A DNA stretch of 64,000 nucleotides from Terriglobia bacterium. Its GTDB lineage: Bacteria; Acidobacteriota; Terriglobia; Bryobacterales; Bryobacteraceae. The stretch is taken from assembly GCA_020073445.1 (NCBI GenBank), contig JAIQFE010000019.1:1-64000 (forward strand). Reading direction: 5' to 3'. A program made the translations under genes and the position numbers. The notes beneath the pieces are model-generated. The model saw only the letters and a program-made list of their open reading frames with translations, was not told the origin of the DNA and made no database searches. Positions 1 through 8,700 of this stretch are shown here, in pieces (positions within the stretch are counted from its first letter, which is position 1; every line of letters starts with the position of its first letter).

Positions 1-178
1 CCTTCAACTTGTGGCGCATTCCAAAGCTCCGGGCCGCGGTGTGTTGAGCGGCGCTTCCGGGGCCCACTGAGAGGCCCGGTTGCCGACTGCGGGGGCGCCT
101 CGCGACGCCTCCTTCTGCCGGTAACAGTGCTCCCTACGAAGTGCCAGTGGTGTTCCCGGACGCTATTTCAGCAAGCTC
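1..178. other. Non-coding left edge
   Basis: GC-rich sequence downstream of the first minus-strand gene. I see no convincing reading frame or RNA gene. It may hold the 3' flank of that gene or the end of a gene lying to the left of the window. Confidence 0.4.
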
Positions 179-1060
179 CTAGCGCACGGACAGGCTTGCG
201 CCTTGCTTTGTCATCCGTCTTGCTTTTTGAGGGGGGCTAACTAAGATCTTGCCCCGCGCATTTCCAATGCCGTTCGCAGGGACATTCACGTCCTCAGAAC
301 CAGAATCGAGTTCAAAGTCATCCTTATCGAAAATCTTGAAGGTTGCTCGAACCCGGAACGGCATTGCGCACGAATTTACCACGTCCACCTTCCAGGCTAG
401 TTCGGTGTACACGTCGTTGGTTGAAAGCACACTCGAATCGAAGGTCTGGATTTTGAGGCAATCTGCGGTGCTCGCACTGGGCGTCGGAGCCGAGGAAGCC
501 GCAGGCAACGTGCGGTTTAATGTTGCCTTCCCGTCACTGCGGTCGTCCGGTGGAGCTGGGATCGCCAATCCATATTTTGCGGTAAGATACTGCTGCTCCA
601 GCATAGCGAGCGTGTTGCCGGCTGTTTCGAATGTTGTCTCAGAAAGTGCTAACGCCAATCCGCCAGCGTATCGATCAGCTTGGGCCCGTGCAGCGGTTAC
701 CTTTTCCCTTTGGGTTTCGATTTCCTTCGCTAATTCGGCGGCTCGCGACGGATCGGCTTTGATTACGTTTACCACGACCGTAGTTTTTGTGCCTCCCTCA
801 ATGGTGTGAATCCTCTGCTCGACTAGAGCAGCATTTGTCTTGAGTAGCTCAAGGCGAACGGCGATAAGCGATTTGATCAGGCCGCCAGTGTATCGTTGGT
901 CTTGTTTCTCCGCTTCGTCAATGTCTTTCCTGACGCGTTCAAGATCGCCCTTAAGATCAGCAACCACTTGCTTCTGTGCGGGCGTGAGTTCCTGAGTACA
1001 GGCCTGCGTTCCACAGGAAATCAGAACGAGAAAAAGTGGAATAGGTCGAAAATGACACAT
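179..1060 (-). CDS. Putative lipoprotein with coiled-coil region
   Basis: The 293-residue product starts with a hydrophobic signal segment ending in a lipobox-like LIS-C, which makes Cys16 the likely lipidated residue. Residues ~25-160 are rich in Glu, Lys, Gln and Arg and look like helices or coiled coil. Two halves, near residues 50-65 and 125-140, both carry an R-Y-(T/A)-G-G-L motif, which suggests an internal duplication. A Pro/Ser/Ala linker near 170-198 leads to a C-terminal beta-rich segment (~200-275) that resembles the FxLyD-type domains of secreted proteins. I do not recognise a characterised family. It is probably an exported, membrane-anchored structural or binding protein. It stands alone; the next minus-strand gene is about 750 bp upstream. 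Confidence 0.6.
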   Translation of the reverse strand: MCHFRPIPLFLVLISCGTQACTQELTPAQKQVVADLKGDLERVRKDIDEAEKQDQRYTGGLIKSLIAVRLELLKTNAALVEQRIHTIEGGTKTTVVVNVIKADPSRAAELAKEIETQREKVTAARAQADRYAGGLALALSETTFETAGNTLAMLEQQYLTAKYGLAIPAPPDDRSDGKATLNRTLPAASSAPTPSASTADCLKIQTFDSSVLSTNDVYTELAWKVDVVNSCAMPFRVRATFKIFDKDDFELDSGSEDVNVPANGIGNARGKILVSPPQKARRMTKQGASLSVR

Positions 1061-1234
1061 ATTGCGTCCCTCTCACGTATCTATAGCGCGCGGCGCCCTG
1101 GGCGCGGCGTCGGGTTATTGGGTACAAAAGGATTCAGGCTACTTTTGGGGAGTAACACGAAGCTGGCGAACAAGAAGCTGCGGCCGATCTGGAGACCGGC
1201 CCTACCAATTAGGCCCCTACGGTTCGGGAAGCTA

Positions 1235-1258
1235 AATGTCGTCTGACCCCTTTTGTGC
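1235..1258 (+). repeat. Inverted-repeat copy A (24 bp)
   Basis: This 24-bp sequence, reading aatgtcgtctga then ccccttttgtgc, recurs in opposite orientation at 2768-2791 with one mismatch (23/24). A partial direct repeat of its tail (cttttgtgcc) follows immediately. It lies in the gap before the DUF1801 gene. Its core resembles the palindromic element at 20628-20726, so both may belong to one REP-like family. Confidence 0.7.
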
Positions 1259-1304
1259 CTTCTTTTGTGCCTTGCGTTGATAAGATATCTGGGGCCCAGA
1301 TCGA

Positions 1305-1682
1305 ATGGCGGCGAATGTGGCGATTGACGCATTGCTTCGAACTTATCCGGAGGACGTGCAAACACTGCTACGCCAGGCAAGGAAAACGCTAGGAGAGTGG
1401 TTGCCGGGTGCGGTCGAAAGCGTGGACGAATCCGCCAGAATGCTCGCATACCGATACGGACCTGGTTACAAGGGGATGGTTTGCACGCTCCTCCTGAGCA
1501 AGTCCGGCATAAAACTGGGACTCGTGGGCGGTGCAGCGCTGGCTGATCCGCGTGGGCTGCTGGCCGGGTCCGGGAAAGTCCACCGGCATGTCCAACTGCG
1601 GACAGTCGAGGATCTCCAACGGGCCGGACTAAAGCAACTCGTGCTCGGCGCGCGCGCGGCTTGCCGAAAACGGTTGAAGTGA
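1305..1682 (+). CDS. DUF1801 domain protein (YdhG-like)
   Basis: The protein has 125 residues, close to the full length of a DUF1801/YdhG-like domain. Family features include an N-terminal helix ending in Y-P-x-x-V, a central Y-R-Y-G-P-G-Y-K-G strand, and a C-terminal region with H-R-H-V, ending in a basic Arg/Lys-rich tail. Members are small soluble proteins of uncertain role; some homologues have been described as iron chaperone-like. The ATG has no strong ribosome binding site. The gene is bracketed, together with the TPR gene, by inverted copies of a 24-bp repeat. Its exact function is unknown. Confidence 0.65.
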   Translation: MAANVAIDALLRTYPEDVQTLLRQARKTLGEWLPGAVESVDESARMLAYRYGPGYKGMVCTLLLSKSGIKLGLVGGAALADPRGLLAGSGKVHRHVQLRTVEDLQRAGLKQLVLGARAACRKRLK

Positions 1683-1706
1683 AGGCCTCCTGGCAGCGAC
1701 CCTACT

Positions 1707-1729
1707 GGCAGGCGACAAGATCGCCTGCC
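1707..1729. repeat. Perfect palindrome downstream of DUF1801 gene
   Basis: A 9-bp perfect stem (ggcaggcga / tcgcctgcc) with a 5-nt loop lies 25 bp after the DUF1801 stop codon, in the gap between convergent genes. There is no T-tract, so it may be either a REP-type palindrome or a rho-independent-like hairpin serving both strands. Confidence 0.6.
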
Positions 1730-1806
1730 CCACTCTGCAATTTCAAGTCTTTTGCGTCGCCTTCTGCGTTCGCAGGCGATGCACAATCGGCTACACCCGC
1801 GCGAGC

Positions 1807-2661
1807 CTAGTTGTTGCGCCCGGAATCTTTCTTCAGTCTGTCCAGCAATTCGGGCATGACCCATTTCCTGGAAGTTTGCGCCTTATGGACGACTTCCCAG
1901 GCCTGGTCGTATCGGCGGTTCTTATCGTAGAGTCCGAACAGAGGATTGTAGGGATCACACGACCAGTCGTCGGCGGTGGCGCCCAAGTCGATTGCTTTCT
2001 CGTAATCCGCGACGGCGGCATCATATTTCTTCTCTTTTTGGTCAGAGTCCCCGCGCAAGCAGTAGGCGTTGGCCACCCGACTCTTGCCCAACGAGTTCAG
2101 CGCCATCTCCTGCGAGTACTCGCTGATGGCCAGGTCTAATTCGCCGGTCGTCTCATGGGTCAGGCCGAGCATGTCCCACGCTTGTTCGTACCGGCTGTCC
2201 CTCTCGACCGCCTTCCTGAAATCGGCGACTGCCGGGTCGAACCAAGCCTTCCGGGCGGCGGCATCTGTGACCACTAATACGCCGTCCACCACGGTCTCCA
2301 GGGAGGCCCGGTCGTAATAGGCTTGCCCCCGGCTGAAATAAGCCTCCGCGCTGGCGGGGTCGAGTGCGATGGCCTGGTCATGGTCCTGGATGGCAAGGCC
2401 GAACAAGCGGCCGTATTCTTCGGAGGAGATTAGCTTGAAAGCCCGGCTATAGCGGGCTTTCTCCGAATAAGCTCTGCCTCGCTTGGAATATGCCGCGGCG
2501 CGCTGGGCGTCGTCGCGAGCGGTCTCGATGGCCTGTGTGGAACTGCTGATGTCGCGGTCATAACCGGCCAGGTACGACGATTGGGACATCGGCCCGCAGC
2601 CCCCGAGCAAAAGGAGGCCGCAGGCACAGAGCGCTTCGGCGATCTTCAGTGGTGCTCTCAT
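1807..2661 (-). CDS. TPR-repeat lipoprotein
   Basis: The ATG at 2661 gives a 284-residue product beginning with a signal peptide and lipobox (LLGG-C, Cys22). A GTG six codons upstream is possible but would put charged residues ahead of the signal. The mature part is alpha-helical with tetratricopeptide repeats. Typical TPR cores are visible, such as A-I-x-L-D-P-A-S-A-E-A-Y-F-S-R-G-x-A-Y, then E-Q-A-W-D-M-L-G-L, and A-V-A-D-Y-x-K-A-I-D-L-G. TPR lipoproteins act as protein-protein scaffolds at the membrane; the partner here is unknown. The gene points toward the DUF1801 gene and lies just downstream of the ArsR-SRPBCC gene on the same strand. Confidence 0.7.
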   Translation of the reverse strand: MRAPLKIAEALCACGLLLLGGCGPMSQSSYLAGYDRDISSSTQAIETARDDAQRAAAYSKRGRAYSEKARYSRAFKLISSEEYGRLFGLAIQDHDQAIALDPASAEAYFSRGQAYYDRASLETVVDGVLVVTDAAARKAWFDPAVADFRKAVERDSRYEQAWDMLGLTHETTGELDLAISEYSQEMALNSLGKSRVANAYCLRGDSDQKEKKYDAAVADYEKAIDLGATADDWSCDPYNPLFGLYDKNRRYDQAWEVVHKAQTSRKWVMPELLDRLKKDSGRNN

Positions 2662-2767
2662 CCGTTCGTCCGTCGACACGCCAAACTAAGGCGGCCAACG
2701 GCATTAGGATCGGCCGGCGAGCCCGACTTCATTAGGCTAACGGCTGTGCCAAGCCGTCCGTGCTAGC

Positions 2768-2791
2768 GCACAAAAGGGGCCAGACGACATT
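2768..2791 (-). repeat. Inverted-repeat copy B (24 bp)
   Basis: This is the second copy of the 24-bp repeat, inverted relative to 1235-1258 and differing at one base. It ends at the first base of the stop codon of the ArsR-SRPBCC gene. The two copies enclose about 1.5 kb carrying the DUF1801 and TPR lipoprotein genes. Confidence 0.7.
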
Positions 2792-3561
2792 CAAGCAAAC
2801 CGCTGTGAGCCGGGAGTTGTGAGCAGCTCGCCGGTCTCCAGCAGCGTCTTGAGACCGGAGAGGATCATGGGCCAGCCGCCGTAGAGCTGATTGTTGGCGT
2901 CCTCGCGCAGCTGATCGTGCGTGACGAGCAGGCGGCATGAGTCGCCGATCTGGGTGATCTCGTAGGTCACGCGCGAAGTGCCTTCGCTCTTCACATCCTC
3001 GCCCCACAGGGCCTTGAAGCTCTGGACGAGCCGGCGCGGCGGATCGACCTCCAGATTCTCGCCCTCGAAGATCGGCGTGCCCTTGCCGACGGCCTCATAG
3101 CGCGAGCCGACGGTCCAGTCGGAAGTGACGACGGCGCCGAAGGTGTATTTGCGCCGCATCTCGGTATCGGTGAGCGCCTTCCAGAGGCGCTCGGGCGTGG
3201 TCTTGATGTAAATCTCGAATACTTTTTCCATGGTCTTGTTCTCCAATCTGTTCTTGAGATCGCTCAGCGTGGCGACCCAAGGCTCGGTGTATTTGCTCAC
3301 CCAACGGTCGTGGAGGAGCCGGATGGGGACGGCGTTCAGGAAGTGCAGCTTCTCGCGCCCGCGCTTTTTGGTCACAACGAGACCGGCCGCTTCGAGCAAC
3401 TTGAGGTGCTTCATGACGCCGAAGCGCGTCACATGAGAGCCATGCGGCAACCGCTGCTCAAGCGAACTCAACGACTGTCCATCTTTCTTGAACAGCTCGT
3501 CGAGCAGGTGTCGACGTGTGGGGTCGGCGAGGGCTTTGAATACATCATCCACGCGTCCCAT
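2791..3561 (-). CDS. ArsR-type HTH fused to SRPBCC/AHSA1 domain
   Basis: The ATG at 3561 gives 256 residues starting MGRVDDVFKALADPTRRHLL, the standard N-terminus of ArsR-family winged-helix regulators; an upstream start would add ten residues without domain support. Residues ~1-95 form the HTH with the recognition segment R-F-G-V-M-K-H-L-K-L-L-E-A-A-G-L-V and a wing around K-K-R-G-R-E-K. Residues ~110-245 form an SRPBCC/AHSA1 (START-like) hydrophobic-ligand fold, seen in the I-x-T-T-P-E-R-L-W-x-A-L-T opening and the G-W-P-M-I-L-S-G-L-K-x-L-L-E-T-G end. In many bacteria the two domains are encoded as adjacent genes; here they are one polypeptide. Probably a ligand-sensing autorepressor. Confidence 0.82.
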   Translation of the reverse strand: MGRVDDVFKALADPTRRHLLDELFKKDGQSLSSLEQRLPHGSHVTRFGVMKHLKLLEAAGLVVTKKRGREKLHFLNAVPIRLLHDRWVSKYTEPWVATLSDLKNRLENKTMEKVFEIYIKTTPERLWKALTDTEMRRKYTFGAVVTSDWTVGSRYEAVGKGTPIFEGENLEVDPPRRLVQSFKALWGEDVKSEGTSRVTYEITQIGDSCRLLVTHDQLREDANNQLYGGWPMILSGLKTLLETGELLTTPGSQRFA

Positions 3562-3710
3562 GCTCACGATAAGACGTGACCAAAGAGTCACATGTCAATA
3601 ACTATCTTGTTCTTGACGGGCTTTGTTGACTCGGTTACGGGGGGATGGAGATTGTGGAATCGTCCGTGCAGGTTGAAAACCCGCCCCACAGATGATGTAA
3701 TTCTCCTGTT

Positions 3711-4928
3711 ATGAAAGTAGCCATTCTGTTGGCCTTGGTTGTGTCGCTAGGAGCGCAGGAGCTGGCCGCACCCAGGTTCAAGTTCGATCCGGAGTGGCCG
3801 AAGCCCCTGCCGAACAAATGGAAGCTGGGCGGCGTCACGGGGCTGGCCGTCGATAAGGACGACAACGTGTGGGTGCTGGATCGTCCGAACGACCTGACCG
3901 ACATCGAGCTGGAGGCGGAGCTGAATCCGCCGCTGGCCGATTGCTGCGTGCGTCCGCCGGCGATGATCCACATCGATAAGAACGGCAACGTGATCGGTTC
4001 GTTCGATGCGCCGCAAGGGCACGGCATGGCGGTGGACAGCAAAGGGTTCGTCTACATCGGGCAGAACACGGTCCGGAAGTACGATCCGAAGACCGGCAAG
4101 GTGGTGGGTGCGGTGCCTCGGGCGCCCGAGACGGAGACCGGCGGATCGGCGGGCGCGGCGGAACCGACACTTCCTCCGCGTACTCCAGGGCGGGGCAGCG
4201 CTGGACCGGTCGCGGGATTTATTACGCCGCCGGGTGGGCGGGCAGCTCCAAATGCCGCGGCTACCGGGGCTCGCGAGGCGGCGATCGCGGCATTTCGCGC
4301 GAAGTATCCTCCGACGACGCCGATGATCGTGGGAGGGATCGAAGAGATCCGGTTGGATGAAGCGGCTCGCGAGCTGTACGCCGCGGACAATTATCTGGGC
4401 GGCCGGGTGATGGTGTTCGATCTCGACACGCTGAAGTTCAAGCGGGGCTGGGGGGCGTATGGACACGCGCTATCGGAGATCAGCACGAGCGATGCGGATC
4501 GCGCGTATACTCCTGGCGGGCCGATGCCGAAGGAGTTCCGGGGCCATTTGACGCTGAACATATCGAACGATGGGTTGGTGTACGCGGCGGATCGGAATGC
4601 GAACCGGATCCACGTCACGACCAAGCAGGGGAAATTCCTGAAGGAGTTTATCCTGGCGCCGATGACGGGCGTGGGCGGGTCGGCTGGCGGCGTGATGTTC
4701 TCGCCGGACAAGCAACAACGGCTCCTGTACATTTCCGATCTCACGAACAATCACATCTGGTTTCTGAATCGCGAGGACGGCAAAGTGGTCGGCCAGATGG
4801 GGAGCATGGGCGAAAACGGGGGGCAGTTTTACGGGCTGCACATGATCGCCGTGGATTCCAAGGGCACGATCTACACTGGTGAGGTGTTCGGGGGCGAGAG
4901 GGTGCAGAGATTCGTCCCGGTCAAATAA
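3711..4928 (+). CDS. Secreted NHL-type beta-propeller protein
   Basis: The protein has 405 residues with an N-terminal signal peptide (~1-19). Repeated blade signatures such as G-L-A-V-D-K-D-D-N-V-W-V-L-D and M-A-V-D-S-K-G-F-V-Y-I mark an NHL/six-bladed beta-propeller of the kind annotated as peptidyl-alpha-hydroxyglycine alpha-amidating lyase-like. A Gly/Pro/Ala-rich insertion near residues 140-190 interrupts the blades. It probably binds a ligand or acts in the periplasm; enzymatic activity cannot be inferred. No clear Shine-Dalgarno precedes the ATG. The GlcG/HbpS-like gene follows 10 bp downstream, so the two are likely cotranscribed. Confidence 0.75.
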   Translation: MKVAILLALVVSLGAQELAAPRFKFDPEWPKPLPNKWKLGGVTGLAVDKDDNVWVLDRPNDLTDIELEAELNPPLADCCVRPPAMIHIDKNGNVIGSFDAPQGHGMAVDSKGFVYIGQNTVRKYDPKTGKVVGAVPRAPETETGGSAGAAEPTLPPRTPGRGSAGPVAGFITPPGGRAAPNAAATGAREAAIAAFRAKYPPTTPMIVGGIEEIRLDEAARELYAADNYLGGRVMVFDLDTLKFKRGWGAYGHALSEISTSDADRAYTPGGPMPKEFRGHLTLNISNDGLVYAADRNANRIHVTTKQGKFLKEFILAPMTGVGGSAGGVMFSPDKQQRLLYISDLTNNHIWFLNREDGKVVGQMGSMGENGGQFYGLHMIAVDSKGTIYTGEVFGGERVQRFVPVK

Positions 4929-4938
4929 GGAGCAAACC

Positions 4939-5496
4939 ATGAAATTGGGAATTATGGCGGTGTTTGCGATCGTCGCGGGCGTGGTGTCGGCGCAGAACAT
5001 CAATAAGTTCGTGATCTCGGACGAGGCCGCCAAGAAGACGCTGATCAAGAACGAGATCTCGGCGGACACGGCGGCGAAGATCACACAGGCCTGTATCGAT
5101 TGGGCCACCAAAAACAACATGGCGGTCAGCGTGTTCATCCTCAGCCCGACGGGGCAGATCGTGCACGCGCATCGCATGGACGGGCAGGTTCCGATCAACA
5201 CCGAGACGGCACTCCTGAAAGCCCAGAGCGTGCTGTACACGCGCGATTCGACGCATGCGCGGGCGAATCAGGTGGCGAACAACGTGGCGCTGCAGTTGCG
5301 ATGGTCCAAGCTGCCGGTGTTCCCGACCTCGGGCGGATTGCCGATTATCGTCGACGGGCAGATGATTGGGGCGATCGGCGTGGGCGGAGGGAGTCGGGAC
5401 GAGGACTGCGCGTATCAGGCGCTGACGACGGTGGTCGGGCCGCAACCGCCGTTGGCGCCGAATCTGCCTGCTGCTGCGCCGGGGCCGGCGAAGTGA
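4939..5496 (+). CDS. GlcG/HbpS-like heme-binding family protein
   Basis: The ATG at 4939, with aaggagc upstream, gives a 185-residue product with a signal peptide ending near VVSAQ. The mature part matches the GlcG/HbpS (DUF336) fold: A-A-K-I-T-Q-A-C-I-D-W-A near the start, then the typical H-x-H-R-M-D-G and the glycine-rich G-G-L-P-I-I-V-D-G-Q-M-I-G-A-I-G-V-G-G-G. Family members bind heme or degradation products in the periplasm, or have unknown roles. A Pro/Ala-rich tail ends the protein. It lies directly behind the propeller gene and ahead of a hairpin and repeat array. Confidence 0.8.
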   Translation: MKLGIMAVFAIVAGVVSAQNINKFVISDEAAKKTLIKNEISADTAAKITQACIDWATKNNMAVSVFILSPTGQIVHAHRMDGQVPINTETALLKAQSVLYTRDSTHARANQVANNVALQLRWSKLPVFPTSGGLPIIVDGQMIGAIGVGGGSRDEDCAYQALTTVVGPQPPLAPNLPAAAPGPAK

Positions 5497-5502
5497 GGTG
5501 TC

Positions 5503-5522
5503 GTCCGGCCTGGAGGCCGGAC
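5503..5522. terminator. Hairpin after GlcG-like gene
   Basis: A perfect 9-bp stem (gtccggcct / aggccggac) with a 2-nt centre lies six bases after the stop codon. No T-run follows; instead the right arm is repeated in tandem downstream. It could act as a transcript 3'-end structure or as the full palindromic unit that seeded the array. Confidence 0.45.
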
Positions 5523-5634
5523 CTACTGCGAGGCCGGACCTTACTGCGAGGCCGGACCTTACTGCGAGGCCGGACATACTGCGAGGCCGGACCTTACTGC
5601 GAGGCCGGACCTACTGCGAGGCAGGACCTACTCT
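5513..5634. repeat. Tandem 17-18 bp repeat array
   Basis: Six units of gaggccggacc(t)tactgc run head to tail (starts at 5513, 5530, 5548, 5566, 5583, 5601), followed by a degenerate seventh (gaggcaggacctact) at 5618. Units alternate between 17 and 18 bp through one optional T. There are no spacers, so this is not CRISPR. The unit equals the right arm of the hairpin at 5503-5522. Confidence 0.9.
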
Positions 5635-5648
5635 TCGCGCATGTGTTC

Positions 5649-5677
5649 TTGACTTCAAAAACGGCGACTGTCATACT
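5649..5677 (+). promoter_or_regulatory. Candidate sigma-70 promoter for TonB-dependent receptor
   Basis: TTGACT at 5649-5654 and CATACT at 5672-5677 are separated by 17 bp, a good match to a housekeeping promoter, and lie 38 bp before the receptor ATG. The assignment is by pattern only. Confidence 0.45.
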
Positions 5678-5714
5678 GTGGCCAATTTATTAGCGTGCTT
5701 TAGGAGGGGGTACT

Positions 5715-8700
5715 ATGATGTCTCGTTCCACCGCACTTATTCTGTTTTCGATGGTCTGCGGCGCCGGATTGTGGGCGCAATCGGCTGCAACTTCGCAGAT
5801 TTCGGGCACGGTGACGGATCCGACCGGAGCCACGGTCGCGGATGCGCAGGTGAAACTGACCCAGACCGACACCGGACTGGTCCGGACTGCGACCAGCGGT
5901 GCGGATGGCAGTTACTCGCTGCTGAGCCTGCCCACGGGTCCATACAAGCTGGAGGTCACAAAGCAAGGCTTCAGCACGTACGTGCAGGCTGGCATTGTGC
6001 TGCAGGTGAACTCTAACCCGAGAATCGAGGCGCAGCTCAAGGTTGGCGCGGTCTCGGATCAGGTGGTTGTTGAAGCGGCCACGACCATGGTGGAGGTGCA
6101 TACCACCAGCGTCGGCCAGGTGATCGATTCGCAGCGCGTTGTAGATCTTCCGCTCAACGGGCGCAATCCGACGGAACTCATCTTCCTGACGGGGGCATCG
6201 GCTCAGGCTCCTAACGCCGACCTAGTCTCGGCGAAGAACTATCCGAGTGAGACGCCGATCAGTATCGCGGGCGGCGCGGCAACCGGCGCGACGTACACAC
6301 TGGATGGCGGGACGCATAACGATCCGTTCAACAACCTGGCATTGCCACTGCCGTTCCCCGACGCTCTCCAGGAATTCAAGGTCGAAACCAGCGCTCTGCC
6401 GGCGCAGTATGGCCAGCATTCGGGAGGTGCGGTCAACGCGATCACCAAATCCGGCACAAACGAGATTCATGGCGATTTTTTCGAGTTCGTGCGGAACTAT
6501 AAGTTCAACGCACGAAATTTCTTCCAGCCCGTCCGCGATTCGCTGAAGCGCAATCAATTCGGCGGAACGGTGGGCGGACCGATCAAGAAGGACAAACTGT
6601 TCTTCTTCGCCGGGTATCAAGGAACCATCATCCGGTCGAATCCGGCCTCGGCCAACGGCACCGTGCCGACGCCGCAGATGGTTCAAAACGGCGATTTCAG
6701 CACGATCGCGTCGACGACGTGCCAGGCCAGGGGGATCCAATTGTACGATCCCGCCAGTTCATCCGTCGCCGCCAACAGACTGCCTTATGTCGGAAACCAA
6801 ATACCGGTTTCCCAATTCAGCACGCCCGCGATCAACATGCTCAAGTTCTATCCCAAGCCCGATAACTCGTGCGGGAAGGAAGGCTTTTCCACTAAGTCCG
6901 CCCAGGACGAGCACACGGGAGTCGCAAAAGGCGACTATCAGATCAACTCCAAGCAGTCGGCGTTCCTGCGCTACTACGTCACCCACTCCCTGCAGCCGAC
7001 TCCTTATGACGGAGTGAACCCGTTATCCATGACATCCTCGGGAGCGGACGACCTGGTGAACTCGGCCGTTTTCGGGCACACCTGGGTGGTCAGTCCCACG
7101 ATGATCAACGCTTTCCGGGCGACTTTCAACAGGTCGGCGGTCACAAAGACTCAAACACCGACCTTCGACGGGCCCAGTCTCGGAATCAAGATGCACACTC
7201 TGGTGCCGGGGCACATCGTGATTTCGATGACGGGCGGGCCGTCGAGCGCCGCGATCACCTCCTATCCGGCGTTCGATCCGACCACCGGGTTCCAACTCGC
7301 CAACGATTTCACTGTCATTAAGGGCAAACACCAGTTCGCGTTCGGCGGCAGCTGGATCCGGACGCTGCAATATGTCTACGGGCCGCTCAATGGAGACGGC
7401 GTGATCAACTTCAATGGACAGCAGACGGGCGGCCCGCTCAACGCAACAGGTTTGGGCATGGCGGATTTTCTGCTCGGCAGGACCAATACGTTTCAGCAGG
7501 GCGGAGTTCAGTACGCGTATGAGCGCTATCACAGCCTGGGTCTGTACGCGCAGGATAATTGGAAGCTCACCCCGCACCTTACGCTGAACTACGGGCTGCG
7601 GTGGGAACCGTACATCGGCGGTTCCATGCCGCTGGGCTACGTGATGCATTTCGATCGCGGGCTGTTCGATCAGAACGTGCACTCGAGTGTCTATCCCAAT
7701 GCTCCGGCGGGCGTGCTATTCCCAGGCGATAAGGGATTCGATACCAATGGGCGTCCTTCGCACACAAAGATGAACGATTTCGCGCCGCGCATCGGCGTCG
7801 TTTGGGATCCGAAAGGAAACGGGCGGATGACGGTGCGGCTATCGTGGGGAATCCTGTACGACATGCCGCATACGCTGTTCGCGTACGGCTTCTCGCAAGC
7901 TCCTCCGTGGGCGGCGGTGATCGGCCCCCTCAATAATGTTTCATTCGCGGATCCTTGGGCCAACTATCCCGGCGGCGACCCGTTCCCGCTCAATTTGGGC
8001 AAGAATGCGGCGTTCCCAACGTCTGGCACGTACACTTCGTACCCTCTGGATCTCAAGGTTCCTTATCTTCAGCAGTGGAATTTGAGCTTGCAGAAACAAA
8101 TCGGTGCGAACTGGCTGGTTTCCGCAAGCTATCTGGGGAACAGTACCATCCACCTGTGGGCCGAACAGGCCATCAATGCGGCAGTCAATATCCCGGGAGC
8201 CAGCACCGCCAATACGAATGCCCGACGGGTCTTGACGCTTGCGAATCCGGCTCAAGGGCAATTCTTTGGCGTGATCCATCAGCTCGACGACGGATCCACG
8301 GCCAGCTATAACGCCATGCTCCTGTCCGTTCAGCATCGCATCGCGAGTCACTTCAGCGTGCTCGCCAACTACACCCTATCGCACTGCATTTCCGGGCCGT
8401 TCAGCTCGGAACTGGACGGAGCCGGATACACGAATCCGGGCAATCGGAACTATGACCGGGGCAATTGCGTGGGGATCGATCACCGGCACAACGCCAACTT
8501 CTCGGCCCTGCAAGAAGCGCCGAGGTTCTCGGATAAGTGGATGCGGGCGCTGGCTTCGGATTGGAGATTTTCGGAAATCATTCGAGTTCAGTCCGGCAGC
8601 TTTATCACCGTGGCATCCGGCGTAGACAGCGCGCTCAACGGAATCGGCGGGCAACGCGCGAATTTTATTGGCGGGAATCCTTACGCCAACGCGACCTGCA

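Noticed and set aside
5513-5634. CRISPR array
   Set aside because: Units are 17-18 bp and contiguous with no spacers, and no cas gene is present.
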